The notes under the pieces: generated by a model
Told to the model about the DNA's origin: nothing
Database searches by the model: none
Seen by the model: only the letters and a program-made list of their open reading frames with translations
Source: Amaranthus tricolor
Taxonomy: Eukaryota; Streptophyta; Magnoliopsida; Caryophyllales; Amaranthaceae
Direction of reading: 5' to 3'
NCBI RefSeq assembly: GCF_026212465.1
Contig: NC_080059.1
Location: 22,716,159-22,780,158, forward strand
DNA length: 64,000 bases
Shown here: positions 37,799 through 49,776 of the stretch, piece after piece
Layout of the letters: each line of letters starts with the position of its first letter
How positions within the stretch are numbered: the stretch's first letter is position 1
Program-made: the position numbers and the translations under genes

Positions 37799-40700
37799 CC
37801 GTAATTTCTAGGATATGACTATTATTTTTATTTCTAACCACTTCAACACAATAATACATACCAAATAGTGTAGTGTGCCAAGTTTTGTGTAAAACAAACC
37901 AAGCTGGAGCTACTTTATGCGCAAAAGTGCCAAAAAAAGCTTAAAAACCCATAAAATCGCAACTTAACACGTAATCTCTAGCATATGATGATGATTTTCA
38001 ATTCTAACCACTTCAACACAATAATATATACCAAATAGTGTTGTGTGCAAAGTTTCGTGCAAAACAAACCAAATTTGAGCTATTTTATGCGCGAAAGTGA
38101 AAAAAAGCTTAAAAACCCATAAAATCCCAAATTAACACGTAATTTCTAGCATATGACGATGATTTTCAATTCTAACCACTTCAACACAATAATATATACA
38201 AAATAGTGTTGTGTGCAAAGTTTTGTGCAAAACACACCAAGTATGAGCTACTTTATGCGCGAAAGTGCCAAAAAAGCTTCTAAACCCATAAAATCGAAAC
38301 TTAACACGTAATTTCTAGCATATGACTATTATTTTTAATTCTAACCACTTCAGCACAATAATATACATCAAATAGTTTTGTGTGCAATGTTTCGTGCAAA
38401 ACAAATCATGTTTAGCTACTTTATGAGCGAAAGTGCCAAAAAAGTTTAAAAACCCATAAAACGCAACTTAACACGTAATTTCTAGCATATGACTATTATT
38501 TTCAATTCTAACCACATCAACACAATAATATATACCAAATAGTGTTTTGTGCAAAGTTTCGTGCTAAACAAACCAAGTTTGAGCTACTTTATGCGCGAAA
38601 GTGCCAAAAAAGCTTAAAATCCATAAAATCCAAAATTAACACGTAATTTCTAGCATATGACGATGATTTTCAATTCTAACCACTTCAACACAATAATATA
38701 TACCAAATAGTGTTGTGTGCAAAGTTTTGTGCAAAACACACCAAGTATGAGCTACTTTATGCGCGAAAGTGCCAAAAAAGCTTCTAAACCCATAAAATCG
38801 AAACTTAACACGTAATTTCTAGCATAGGACTATTATTTTTAATTCTAACCACTTCAGCACAATAATATACATCAAATAGTGTTGTGTGCAAAGTTTTGTG
38901 CAAAACACACCAAGTATAAGTTACTTTATGCGCGAAAGTGCCAGAAAAGCTTCTAAACCCATAAAATCGCTACTTAACACGTAATTTCTAGCATATGACG
39001 ATGATTTTAAATTCTAACCACCTCAACACAACAATATATACCAAATAGTGTCGTGTGTATAGTTTCGTGCAAAACAAATCAAGTTTGAGCTACTTTTTGC
39101 GCGAAAGTGCCTAAAAAGCTTAAAAACTCATAAAATCGCTACTTAATACGTAATTTCTAGCATATGACTATTATTTTCAATTCTAACCACTTCAAACATA
39201 ATAATATATACCAAACAGTGTTGTTTGCATAGTTTTGTGCAAAACACACCAAGTTTGAGCTACTTCATCCGCGAAAGTGCCAAAAAAGCTTAAAAAGCCA
39301 TAAAATCGCAACTTAAGACGTAATTTCTAGCATATGATTACGATTTTCAATTCTAACCACCTCAACACAATAATATATACCAAATAGTGTTGTGTGCAAA
39401 GTTTTGTGCAAAACAAATCAAGTTTGAGCTACTTTATGCGCGAAAGTGCCAAAAAAGCTTAAAAACCCATAAAATCGAAACCTAACACGTAACTTTTAAC
39501 ATATGACTATTATTTCAATTCTAACCACTTCAACACAATAATATATACCAAATAGTGTTGTGTGCCATGATTCATGCAAAAAAAAATCAACTTTGAGCTA
39601 CTTTATGCGCGAATGTGCCAAAAAAGCTTTAAAAACCCATAAAATCGCAACTTAACACGTAATTTCTCGCATATGACGATGATTTTCAATTCTAACCACT
39701 TCAACACAATTATATATGCCAAATAGTATTGTGCGCCAAGTTTCGTGCAAAACACACAAGGTTTTAGCTACTTTATATGCGAAAGTGCCAAAAAAGCATA
39801 AAAACCCATAAAATCCCAAATTAACACGTAATTTCTAGCATATGACGATGATTTACAATTCTAACCACTTCAACACAATAATATATACCAAATAGTGTTG
39901 TGTGCAAAGTTTTGTGCAAAACACTCCAAGTATGAGCTACTTTATGCGCGAATGTGCCAAAAAAGCTACTAAACCCAAAAAATTGCAACTTAACACGTAA
40001 TTTCTAGCCTATGACGATGATTTTCAATTCTAACCACCTCAACACAACAATATATACCAAATAGTGTTGTGTGCAAAGTTTCGTGGAAAACAAATCAAGT
40101 TTGAGCTACTTTATGCGCGAAAGTGCCTAAAATGCTTAAAAACCCATAAAATCGCAACTTAACACGTAATTTCTAGCATATGACAATTATTTTCAATTCT
40201 AACCAGTTCAACACAATAATATATACCAAATAGTATTGTGTGCCAAGTTTCGTGCAAAACAAACCAAGTTTGAGCTACTATATGCGCGAAAGTGCCAAAA
40301 ACGTTTACAAACCCATAAAATCGTAACTTAGCACGTAATTTCTAGCATATGACTATGATTTTCAATTCTAACCACTTCAACACAATAATATATACCAAAT
40401 AGTGTTGTGTTCCAAGTTTCGTGCAAAATAAATCAAGTTTGAGCTATTTATGCGCGAAAGTGCCAAAAAAGCTTTAAAAACCAATAAAATTGCATCTTAA
40501 CACGTAATTTCTAGTATATCACATTTATTTTCAATTCTAACCACTTCAACACAATAATATATAACAAATAGTATTGTGTGCCAAGTTTCGTGCAAAAAAA
40601 ACCAAGTTTGAGCTACTTTATGCGTGAAAGTGCCAAAAAAGCTTACAAACCCATAAAATCGTTACTTAGCACATAATTTATAGCATATGACTATGATTTT

Positions 40701-43700
40701 CAATTCTAACCACTTCAATACAATAATATATACCAAATAGTGTTGTGTGCCAAGTTTCGTGCAAAATAAATCAAGTTTGAGCTATTTATGCGCGAAAGTG
40801 CCAAAAAAGCTTAAAAAACCAATAAAATTGCAACTTAACACGTAATTTCTAGCAAATGACTATTATTTTCAATTCTAAGCACTTCAACAAAATAATATAT
40901 ACCAAATAGTGTTGTGTGCCAAAGTTCGTGCAAAACAAACCAAGTTTGAGCTACTTTATGTGCAGAAGTGCCAAAAAAGCTTAAAAACCCCAAAAAATCG
41001 CAACTTAGCACGTAATATCTAGCATATGACGATGATTTTCAATTCTAACCACTTCAACACAATAATATATACCAAATAGTGTTGTGTGCCATGATTCATG
41101 CAAAAAAAAATCAAGTTTGAGCTACTTTATGCGCGAATGTGCCAAAAAAGCTTTAAAAACCCATAAAATCGCAACTTAACCCCGTAATTTCTAGGATATG
41201 ACTATTATTTTCATTTCTAACCACTTCAACACAATAATACATACCAAATAGTGTAGTGTGCCAAGTTTTGTGTAAAACAAACCAAGCTGGAGCTACTTTA
41301 TGCGCAAAAGTGCCAAAAAAAAGCTTTAAAAACCCATAAAATCGCAACTTAACACGTAATCTCTAGCATATGATGATGATTTTCAATTCTAACCACTTCA
41401 ACACAATAATATATACCAAATAGTGTTGTGTGCAAAGTTTCGTGCAAAACAAACCAAATTTGAGCTACTTTATGCGCGAAAGTGAAAAAAAGCTTAAAAA
41501 CCCATAAAATCCCAAATTAACACGTAATGTCTAGCATATGACGATGATTTTCAATTCTAACCACTTCAACACAATAATATATACCAAATAGTGTTGTGTG
41601 CAAAGTTTTGTGCAAAACACACCAAGTATGAGCTACTTTATGCGCGAAAGTGCCAAAAAAGCTTCTAAACCCATAAAATCGAAACTTAACACGTAATTTC
41701 TAGCATATGACTATTATTTTTAATTCTAACCACTTCAGCACAATAATATACATCAAATAGTTTTGTGTGCAATGTTTTCGTGCAAAACAAATCATGTTTG
41801 AGCTACTTTATAAGCGAATGTGCCAAAAAAGTTAAAAAACCCATAAAAACGCAACTTAACACGTAATTTCTAGCATATGACTATTATTTTCAATTCTAAC
41901 CACTTCAACACAATAATATATACCAAATAGTGTTTTGTGCAAAGTTTCGTGCTAAACAAACCAAGTTTGAGCTACTTTATGCGCGAAAGTGCCAAAAAAG
42001 CTTAAAACCCATAAAATCCAAAATTAACACGTAATTTCTAGCATATGACGATGATTTTCAATTCTAACCACTTCAACACAATAATATATACCAAATAGTG
42101 TTGTGTGCAAAGTTTTGTGCAAAACACACCAAGTATAAGTTACTTTATGCGCGAAATTGCCACAAAAGCTTCTAAACCCATAAAATCGCAACTTAACACG
42201 TAATTTCTAGCACATGACGATGATTTTCAATTCTAACCACCTCAACACAACAATATATACCAAATAGTGTCTTGTGCATAGTTTCGTGCAAAAACAAATC
42301 AAGTTTGAGCTACTTTTTGCGCGAAAGTGCCTAAAAAGCTTAAAAAACCCATAAAATCGAAACCTAACACGTAACTTTTAACATATGACTATTATTTCAA
42401 TTCTAACCACTTCAACACAATAATATATACCAAATAGTGTTGTGTGCCATGATTCAGGCAAAAAAAAAATCAAGTCTGAGCTACTTTATGCGCGAATGTG
42501 CCAAAAAACGCTTTAAAAAACCCATAAAATCGCAACTTAACCCGTAATAACTAGGATATGACTATTATTTTCATTTCTAACCACTTCAAAACAATAGTAT
42601 ATACCAAGTAGTGTTTTGTGCAAAGTTTCGTGCTAAACAAACCAAGTTTGAGCTACTTTATGCGCGAAAGTGCCAAAAAAGCTTATAACCCATAAAATCC
42701 AAAATTAACACGTAATTTCTAGCGTATGACGATGATTTTCAATTCTAACCACCTCAACACAACAATATATACCAAATACTGTGGTGTGCAAAGTTTCGTG
42801 CAAAACAAATCAAGTTTGAGCTACTTTTTGCGCGAAAGTGCCTAAAAAGCTTAAAAAACCCATAAAATCCCAAATGAACACGTAATTTCTAGCATATGAC
42901 GATGATTTTCAATTCTAACCACTTCAACACAATAATATATACCAAATAGTGTTGTGTGCAAAGTTTTATGCAAAACACACCAAGTATAAGCTACTTTATG
43001 CGCGAAAGTGCCCACAAAAGCTTCTAAACCCATAAAATCGCAACTTAACACGTAATTTCTAGCATATGACGATGATTTTCAATTCTAACCACCTCAACTC
43101 AACAATATATACCAAATAGTGTGGTGTGCAAAGTTTCGTGCAAAACAAATCAAGTTTGAGCTACTTTTTGCGCGAAAGTGCTTAAAAAGCTTAAAAAACC
43201 CATAAAATCCCAAATGAACACGTAATTTCTAGCATATGACGATGATTTTCAATTCTAACCACTTCAACACAATAATATATACCAAATAGTGTTGTGTGCA
43301 AAGTTTTGTGCAAAAACACACCAAGTATAAGCTACTTTATGTGCGAAAGTGCCACAAAAGCTTCTAAACCCATAAAATCGCAACTTAACACGTAATTTCT
43401 AGCATATGACGATGATTTTCAATTCTAACCACCTCAACACAACAATATATACCAAATAGTGTGGTGTGCAAAGTTTCGTGCAAAACAAATCAAGTTTGAG
43501 CTACTTTTTGCGCGAAAGTGCCTAAAAAGCTTAAAAACCCATAAAATCGCTACTTAATACGTAATTTCTAGCATATGACTATTATTTTCAATTCTAACCA
43601 CTTCAAACACAATAATATATACCAAAGAGTGTTGTGTGCAAAGTTTTGTGCAAAACACACCAAGTATACTTTATGCGCGAAAGTGCGAAAAAAGCTTCTA

Positions 43701-46700
43701 AACCCATAAAACCGCAACTTAACACGTAATTTCTGGCAAATGACGATGATTTTCAATTCTAACCACCTCTACATAATAATATATACCAAATAGTGTTGTG
43801 TGCAAAGTTTCATGCAAAACAAATCAAGTTTGAGCTACTTTATGCGCGAAAGTGCCCTAAAAAGCTTAAAAACCCATAAAATCGCTACTTAATACGTAAT
43901 TTCTAGCATGTGGACTATTATTTTCAATTCTAACCACTTCAAACACAATAATATATACCAAACAGTGTTGTGTGCATAGTTTTGTGCAAAACACACCAAG
44001 TTTGAGCTACTTCATCCGCGATAGTGCCAAAAAAAGCTTAAAATGCCATAAAATCGCAACTTAAGACGTAATTTCTAGAATATGATGACGATTTTCAATT
44101 CTAACCACCTCAACACAATAATATATACCAAATAGTGTTGTGTGCAAAGTTTTGTGCAAAACAAATCAAGTTTGAGCTACTTTATGCGCGAAAGTGCCAA
44201 AAAAGCTTAAAAAACCCATAAAATCGAAACCTAACACGTAGCTTTTAACATATGACTATTATTTCTATTCTAACCACTTCAACACAATAATATATACCAA
44301 ATAGTGTTGTGTGCCATGATTCAGGCAAAAAAAAAATCAAGTCTGAGCTACTTTAGGCGCCAATGTGCCAAAAACGCTTTAAAAACCTATAAAATCGCAA
44401 CTTAACCCGTAATAACTAAGATATGACTATTATTTTCATTTCTAACCACTTCAAAACAATAACATATACCAAGTAGTGTTTTGTGCAAAGTTTCGTGCTA
44501 AACAAACCAAGTTTGAGCTACTTTATGCGCGAAAGTGCCAAAAAAGCTTAAAACCCATAAAATCCAAAATTAACACGTAATTTCTAGCATATGACGATGA
44601 TTTTCAATTCTAACCACCTCAACGCAACAATATATACCAAATAGTGTGGTGTGCAAAGTTTCGTGCAAAACAAATCAAGTTTGAGCTACTTTTTGCGCGA
44701 AAGTGCCTAAAAAGCTTAAAAAACCCCATAAAATCCCAAATGAACACGTAATTTCTAGCATATGACGATGATTTTCAATTCTAACCACTTCAACACAATA
44801 ATATGTACCAAATAGTGTTGTGTGCAAAGTTTTGTGCAAAACACACCAAGTATAAGCTACTTTATGCGCGAAAGTGCCACAAAAGCTTCTAAACCCATAA
44901 AATCGCAACTTAACACGTAATTTCTAGCATATGACGATGATTTTTCAATTCTAACCACCTCAACACAACAATATATACCAAAGAGTGTGGTGTGCAAAGT
45001 TTCGTGCAAAACAAATCAAGTTTGAGCTTCTTTTTGCGCGAAAGTGCCTAAAAAGCTTAAAAACCCATAAAATCACTACTTAATACGTAATTTCTAGCAT
45101 ATGACTATTATTTTCAATTCTAACCACTTCAAACACAATAATATATACGAAACAGTGTTGTGTGCAAAGTTTTGTGCAAAACACACCAAGTATGAGCTAC
45201 TTTATGCGCGAAAGTGCCAAAAAAGCTTCTAAACCCATAAAACCGCAACTTAACACGTAATTTCTGGCAAATGACGATGATTTTCAATTCTAACCACCTC
45301 TACACAATAATATATACCAAATAGTGTTGTGTGCAAAGTTTCGTGCAAAACAAATCAAGTTTGAGCTACTTTATGCGCGAAAGTGCCTAAAAAGCTTAAA
45401 AACCCATAAAATCGCTACTTAATACGTAATTTCTAGCATATGACTATTATTTTCAATTCTAACCACTTCAACACAATAATATATACTAAACAGTGTTGTG
45501 TGCATAGTTTTGTGCAAAACACACCAAGTTTGAGCTACTTCATCCGCGAAAGTGCCAAAAAAGCTTAAAAAAGCCATAAAATCGCAACTTAAGACGTAAT
45601 TTCTAGTATATGATGACGATTTTCAATTCTAACCACCTCAACACAATAATATATACCAAATAGTGTTGTGTGCAAAGTTTTGTGCAAAACAAATCAAGTT
45701 TGAGCTACTTTATGCGCGAAAGTGCCAAAAAAGCTTAAAAAACCCATAAAATCGAAACCTAACACGTAACTTTTAACATATGACTATTATTTCAATTCTA
45801 ACCACTTCAACACAATAATATATACCAAATAGTGTTGTGTCGCATGATTCAGGCAAAAAAAAATCAAGTCTGAGCTACTTTATGCGCGAATGTGCCAAAA
45901 ACACTTTAAAAACCCATAAAATCGCAACTTAACCCGTAATAACTAGGATATGACTATTATTTTCATTTCTAACCACTTCAACACAATAATACATACCAAA
46001 TAGTGTAGTGTGCTAAGTTTTGTGTAAAACAAACCAAGCTGGAGCTACTTTATGCGCAAAAGTGCCAAAAAAAGCTTAAAAACCCATAAAATCGCAACTT
46101 AACACGTAATCTCTAGCATATGTTGATGATTTTCAATTTTAACCACTTCAACACAATAATATATACCAAATAGTGTTGTGTGCAAAGTTTCGTGCAAAAC
46201 AAACCAAATTTGAGCTACTTTATGCGCGAAAGTGCCAAAAAAGCTTAAAAACCCATAAAATCCCAAATTAACACGTAATTTCTAGCATATGACGATGATT
46301 TTCAATTCTAACCACTTCAACACAATAATATATACCAAATAGTGTTGTGTGCAAAGTTTTGTGCAAAACACACCAAATATGAGCTACTTTATGCGCGAAA
46401 GTGCCAAAAAAGCTTCTAAACCCATAAAATCGAAACTTAACACGTAATTTCTAGCATATGACTATTATTTTTAATTCTAACCACTTCAACACAATAATAT
46501 ACATCAAATAGTTTTGTGTGCAATGTTTCGTGCAAAACAAATCATGTTTGAGCTACTTTATGAGCGAAAGTGCTAAAAAAGATTAAAAAACCCATAAAAA
46601 CGCAACTTAACACGTAATTTCTAGCATATGACTATTATTTTTCAATTCTAACCACTTCAACACAATAATATATACCAAATAGTGTTTTGTGCAAAGTTTC

Positions 46701-46790
46701 TTGCTAAACAAACCAAGATTGAGCTACTTTATGCGCGAAAGTGCCAAAAAAGCTTAAAACCCATAAAATCCAAAATTAACACGTAATTTC
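37050..46790. repeat. Dispersed copies of a ~1.7-kb multi-monomer block
   Basis: The variant 'aagctggagc' occurs at 37901, 41284 and 46036 with the same order of neighbouring variants: an 'aggatatgac' or 'taggatatg' monomer before it, and 'gtgctaaacaaacc' monomers after it. The block at about 37050-38730 recurs at about 40430-42115 (offset about 3382 bp), and its later half recurs at about 45930-46790 (offset about 4752 bp). Different monomers lie between the copies. Confidence 0.75.
42721..43545. repeat. 340-bp dimeric higher-order repeat, ~2.5 copies
   Basis: 'gtggtgtgca' occurs at 42781, 43121 and 43461, 340 bp apart, alternating with a 'gtataagctac' monomer. Related dimers recur near 44645 and 44987. 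Confidence 0.88.
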
Positions 46791-47801
46791 TAGCATATGA
46801 CGATGATTTTCAATTCTAACCACCTCAACACAACAATATATACCAAATAGTGTGGTGTGCAAAGTTTCGTGCAAAACAAATCAAGTTTGAGCTACTTTTT
46901 GCGCGAAAGTGCCTAAAAAGCTTAAAAACCCCATAAAATCGCTACTTAATACGTAATTTCTAGCATATGACTATTATTTTCAATTCTAACCACTTCAAAC
47001 ACAATAATATATACCAAAGAGTGTTGTGTGCAAAGTTTTGTGCAAAACACACCAGGTATGAGCTACTTTATACGCGAAAGTGCCAAAAAAGCTTCTAAAC
47101 CCATAAAACCGCTACTTAACACGTAATTTCTGGCATATGACGATGATTTTCAATTCTAACCACCTCTACACAATAATATATACCAAATAGTGTTGTGTGC
47201 AAAGTTTCGTGCAAAACAAATCAAGTTTGAGCATCTTTATGCGCGAAAGTTCCTAAAAAGCTTAAAAACCCATAAAATCGCTACTTAATACGTAATTTCT
47301 AGCATATGACTATTATTTTCAATTCTAACCACTTCAAACACAATAATATATACCAAACAGTGTTGTGTGCATAGTTTTGTGCAAAACACACCAAGTTTGA
47401 GCTACTTCATCCACGAAAGTGCCAAAAAAGCATAAAAAGCCATAAAATCGCAACTTAAGACGTAATTTCTAGCATATGATGACGATTTTCAATTCTGACC
47501 ACCTCAACACAATAATATATACCAAATAGTGTCGTGTGAAAAGTTTTGTGCAAAACAAATCAAGTTTGAGCTACTTTATGCGCGAAGGTGCCAAAAAAGC
47601 TTAAAAACCCATAAAATCGAAACCTAACACGTAACTTTTAACATATGACTATTATTTCAATTCTAACCACTTCAACACAATAATATATACCAAATAGTGT
47701 TGTGTGCCATGATTCATGCAAAAAAAATCAAGTTTGAGCTACTTTATGCGCGAAAGTGCCAAAAAAGCTTAAAACCCATAAAATCCAAAATTAACACGTA
47801 A

Positions 47802-47901
47802 NNNNNNNNNNNNNNNNNNNNNNNNNNNNNNNNNNNNNNNNNNNNNNNNNNNNNNNNNNNNNNNNNNNNNNNNNNNNNNNNNNNNNNNNNNNNNNNNNNN
47901 N
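47802..47901. other. Assembly gap (100 N)
   Basis: Exactly 100 N, a length often used as a placeholder. It replaces the rest of a satellite monomer on the left and the chromovirus 5' LTR, gag and start of protease on the right, which cannot fit in 100 bp. Confidence 0.95.
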
Positions 47902-47903
47902 AT

Positions 47904-48358
47904 TCGGGAGCTACATGCTCATTTCTTGCAAAGAGTAAAGTGAACGAGTTGAATTTGGAGACCTTTGAAAAAGTTTCTTATACGGTGGCTGTACCATCGG
48001 GAAAATTGTACAGCTGTGAAAAACTGTATAGGGATGTACCCTTGAGGATAGGAAAGGTTGTGTTTCCTAGCGACTTGTATGTGTTAGATATGGAAGGTTT
48101 AGAAGTAATTTTGGGGATGGATTGGCTGGGAAGGTATAAGGCCACTATTGAATGCAGAGAGCAGAGAGTTTTGTTGGAAGGACCACGAGGAGAAAGCGTT
48201 AGATATAGGAAGTTTCCCAAGGGACCCAGGTCGAATTTGGTATCGACCTTAGAATTGCAAAGGCTTGTGAGGCAAGGACACCCTTTGTATTTGTGTCATA
48301 TCAGCCAGGGGGATAAGAAAGATGGAAATCCCCAGGATATTGCTGTGGTGAATGCATT
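47904..48358 (+). pseudogene. Chromovirus aspartic protease, N-terminally cut by gap
   Basis: The frame opens with SGATCSFLAKSKV, the residues that follow the catalytic Asp in retropepsin-type proteases; the Asp codon itself (47901-47903) is cut by the last N of the gap. Further family signatures are PSGKLYSCEKLYRDVPL and the hydrophobic ILGMDWL, which corresponds to the second conserved protease block of Ty3 elements. The linker to reverse transcriptase follows. The frame leaves the reverse transcriptase frame near 48358 by a one-base shift after 'aatgcatttt'. In an intact element this would be one polyprotein; gag lies in the gap. No zinc knuckle is visible here. Confidence 0.88.
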
Positions 48359-49774
48359 TTGGATGTTTTTCCGGACGAGATTCCCGGAATGCCACCTCAA
48401 CGGGAAATTGACTTCACGATTGACTTGGTACCGGGGACTGGACCGATTTCTAAGGCCCCTTATCGTATGGCTCCAAAGGAGATGGAGGAGTTGAAGTCTC
48501 AACTTGAAGAATTGTTGGATAAAGGTTATATTCGACCTAGTGTTTCACCTTGGGGCGCTCTAGTTCTGTTTGTGAGAAAAAAAGATGGTAGTTTAAGGTT
48601 ATGCATTGATTACAGGGAGTTAAACAAGATAACAGTTAAGAATAAATACCCGTTGCCCCGGATAGATGACTTGTTTGATCAATTGAGAGGAGCCGGGATC
48701 TTTTCGAAGATTGATTTAAGATCGGGTTACCACCAACTAAGAATAGCTGAAGGGGATATACATAAAACCGCATTCAGAACACGTTATGGACATTATGAGT
48801 TCACAGTGATGCCGTTTGGGTTGACAAATGCTCCAGCCACGTTCATGTGCTTAATGAACCAAGTGTTTAGTGCGTACTTGGATAAATTCGTCGTTATCTT
48901 TATCGATGATATTTTGGTCTATTCGAAAGACCGAGAAGAACATCAGGAACATCTACGATTTGTCCTGCAAACCCTGCGAGAAAATAAGTTGTACGCGAAG
49001 TTGTCAAAGTGTGAATTTTGGTTGGATAAGGTATCATTTTTGGGTCATTTTGTCTCTAAGGAAGGTATTTCGGTGGACCCGGTAAAGGTGGAGGCAGTTC
49101 GAAGTTGGCCGTCACCTAAGAACGTCACCGAGGTACGAAGTTTCCTAGGTTTGGCCGGGTATTATCGTCGTTTTGTTAAAGATTTTTCGCGTATTGCTCG
49201 GCCCATGACCTCGTTAATGAAGAAAGAGAAGAGGTTCCAATGGACGGATGAATGTGAACAGGCCTTCATGACTTTGAAGGAAAGGTTAACTACGGCTCCT
49301 GTTCTTACTCTACCTGACCCTAAGTTGGATTATACTGTTTACAGTGACGCGTCGAAGAAAGGGTTGGGTTGTGTTCTGATGCAGGACCGTAAGGTGATTG
49401 CTTATACATCTCGACAACTGAAGGTACATGAAGTTAATTATTCGACCCATGATCTGGAGTTAGCCGCTATAGTTTTCGCTCTCAAGATATGGCGGCATTA
49501 CTTGTATGGCGTTAAGTGTAGGATTTACACTGATCATCAGAGTCTGAAATATCTCTATACACAACCTGACTTAAACATGCGACAACGTCGGTGGTTAGAG
49601 TTGATGACAGATTATGATCTAGAGTTCGTATATCATGAGGGGCGAGCGAACTTGGTGGCCGATGCCTTGAGTAGGAAGTCTAGTCACTCGCTGTCTACCT
49701 TGGACGGAGTTGAAGAGTTGCATCGGGATTTTGCTAGACTGAACTTGGAAGTGGTACGTAATGGTGAACTATAG
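48359..49774 (+). pseudogene. Chromovirus reverse transcriptase + RNase H
   Basis: An open stretch of 471 codons in the polyprotein frame. Counting from the first codon, reverse transcriptase covers about residues 50-230: [12 protein letters not shown] with catalytic Asp119, [11 protein letters not shown] (about 152-162) and [10 protein letters not shown] with Asp183 and Asp184. The connection domain includes [11 protein letters not shown] (about 262-272). RNase H follows with its acidic set: Asp330 ([10 protein letters not shown]), Glu367 (HDLELAAIV), Asp392 (YTDHQSL) and Asp435 (VADALSRK). All catalytic residues are present. The frame ends at TAG 49772-49774, within the linker before integrase, where family members read through as one polyprotein. 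The opening codon here is TTG and is not a true start; the frame simply begins after the frameshift near 48358. Confidence 0.93.
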
Positions 49775-49776
49775 GG

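Larger units (their letters stand above)
10336..47801. repeat. Satellite array A: ~220 copies of a 169-bp monomer
   Basis: One AT-rich unit recurs head to tail across 37.5 kb. Landmarks in order on the plus strand: 'gagctactttatgcgcgaaa', 'aaaacccataaaatcgcaac', 'cacgtaatttctagcatatg', 'caattctaaccacttcaaca', 'ataatatataccaaatagtg', 'gtttcgtgcaaaac'. Counting between landmarks gives 169 bp, with 167-170 bp variants. Two common forms differ after 'catatga': 'cgatgatttt' or 'ctattatttt'. Orientation never flips. Truncated monomers occur at about 10684, 22304, 27277, 30305, 35960 and 37054. Local higher-order repeats are listed separately. The length is typical of plant centromeric satellites, but no binding evidence is available. 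All minus-strand open frames here are by-products of the repeat. Confidence 0.97.

Noticed and set aside
11745..44908. More than twenty minus-strand open frames of 60-121 codons with similar products inside array A.
   Set aside because: They are the satellite read in translation. The monomer is 169 bp, one more than a multiple of three, so a frame rotates each unit and the same three peptides recur. No start context, codon pattern or conserved length suggests a gene.
10684..47801. Regularly spaced near-identical segments resembling a CRISPR array.
   Set aside because: The whole 169-bp unit is repeated; there are no unique spacers between short repeats, and the setting is a plant genome.
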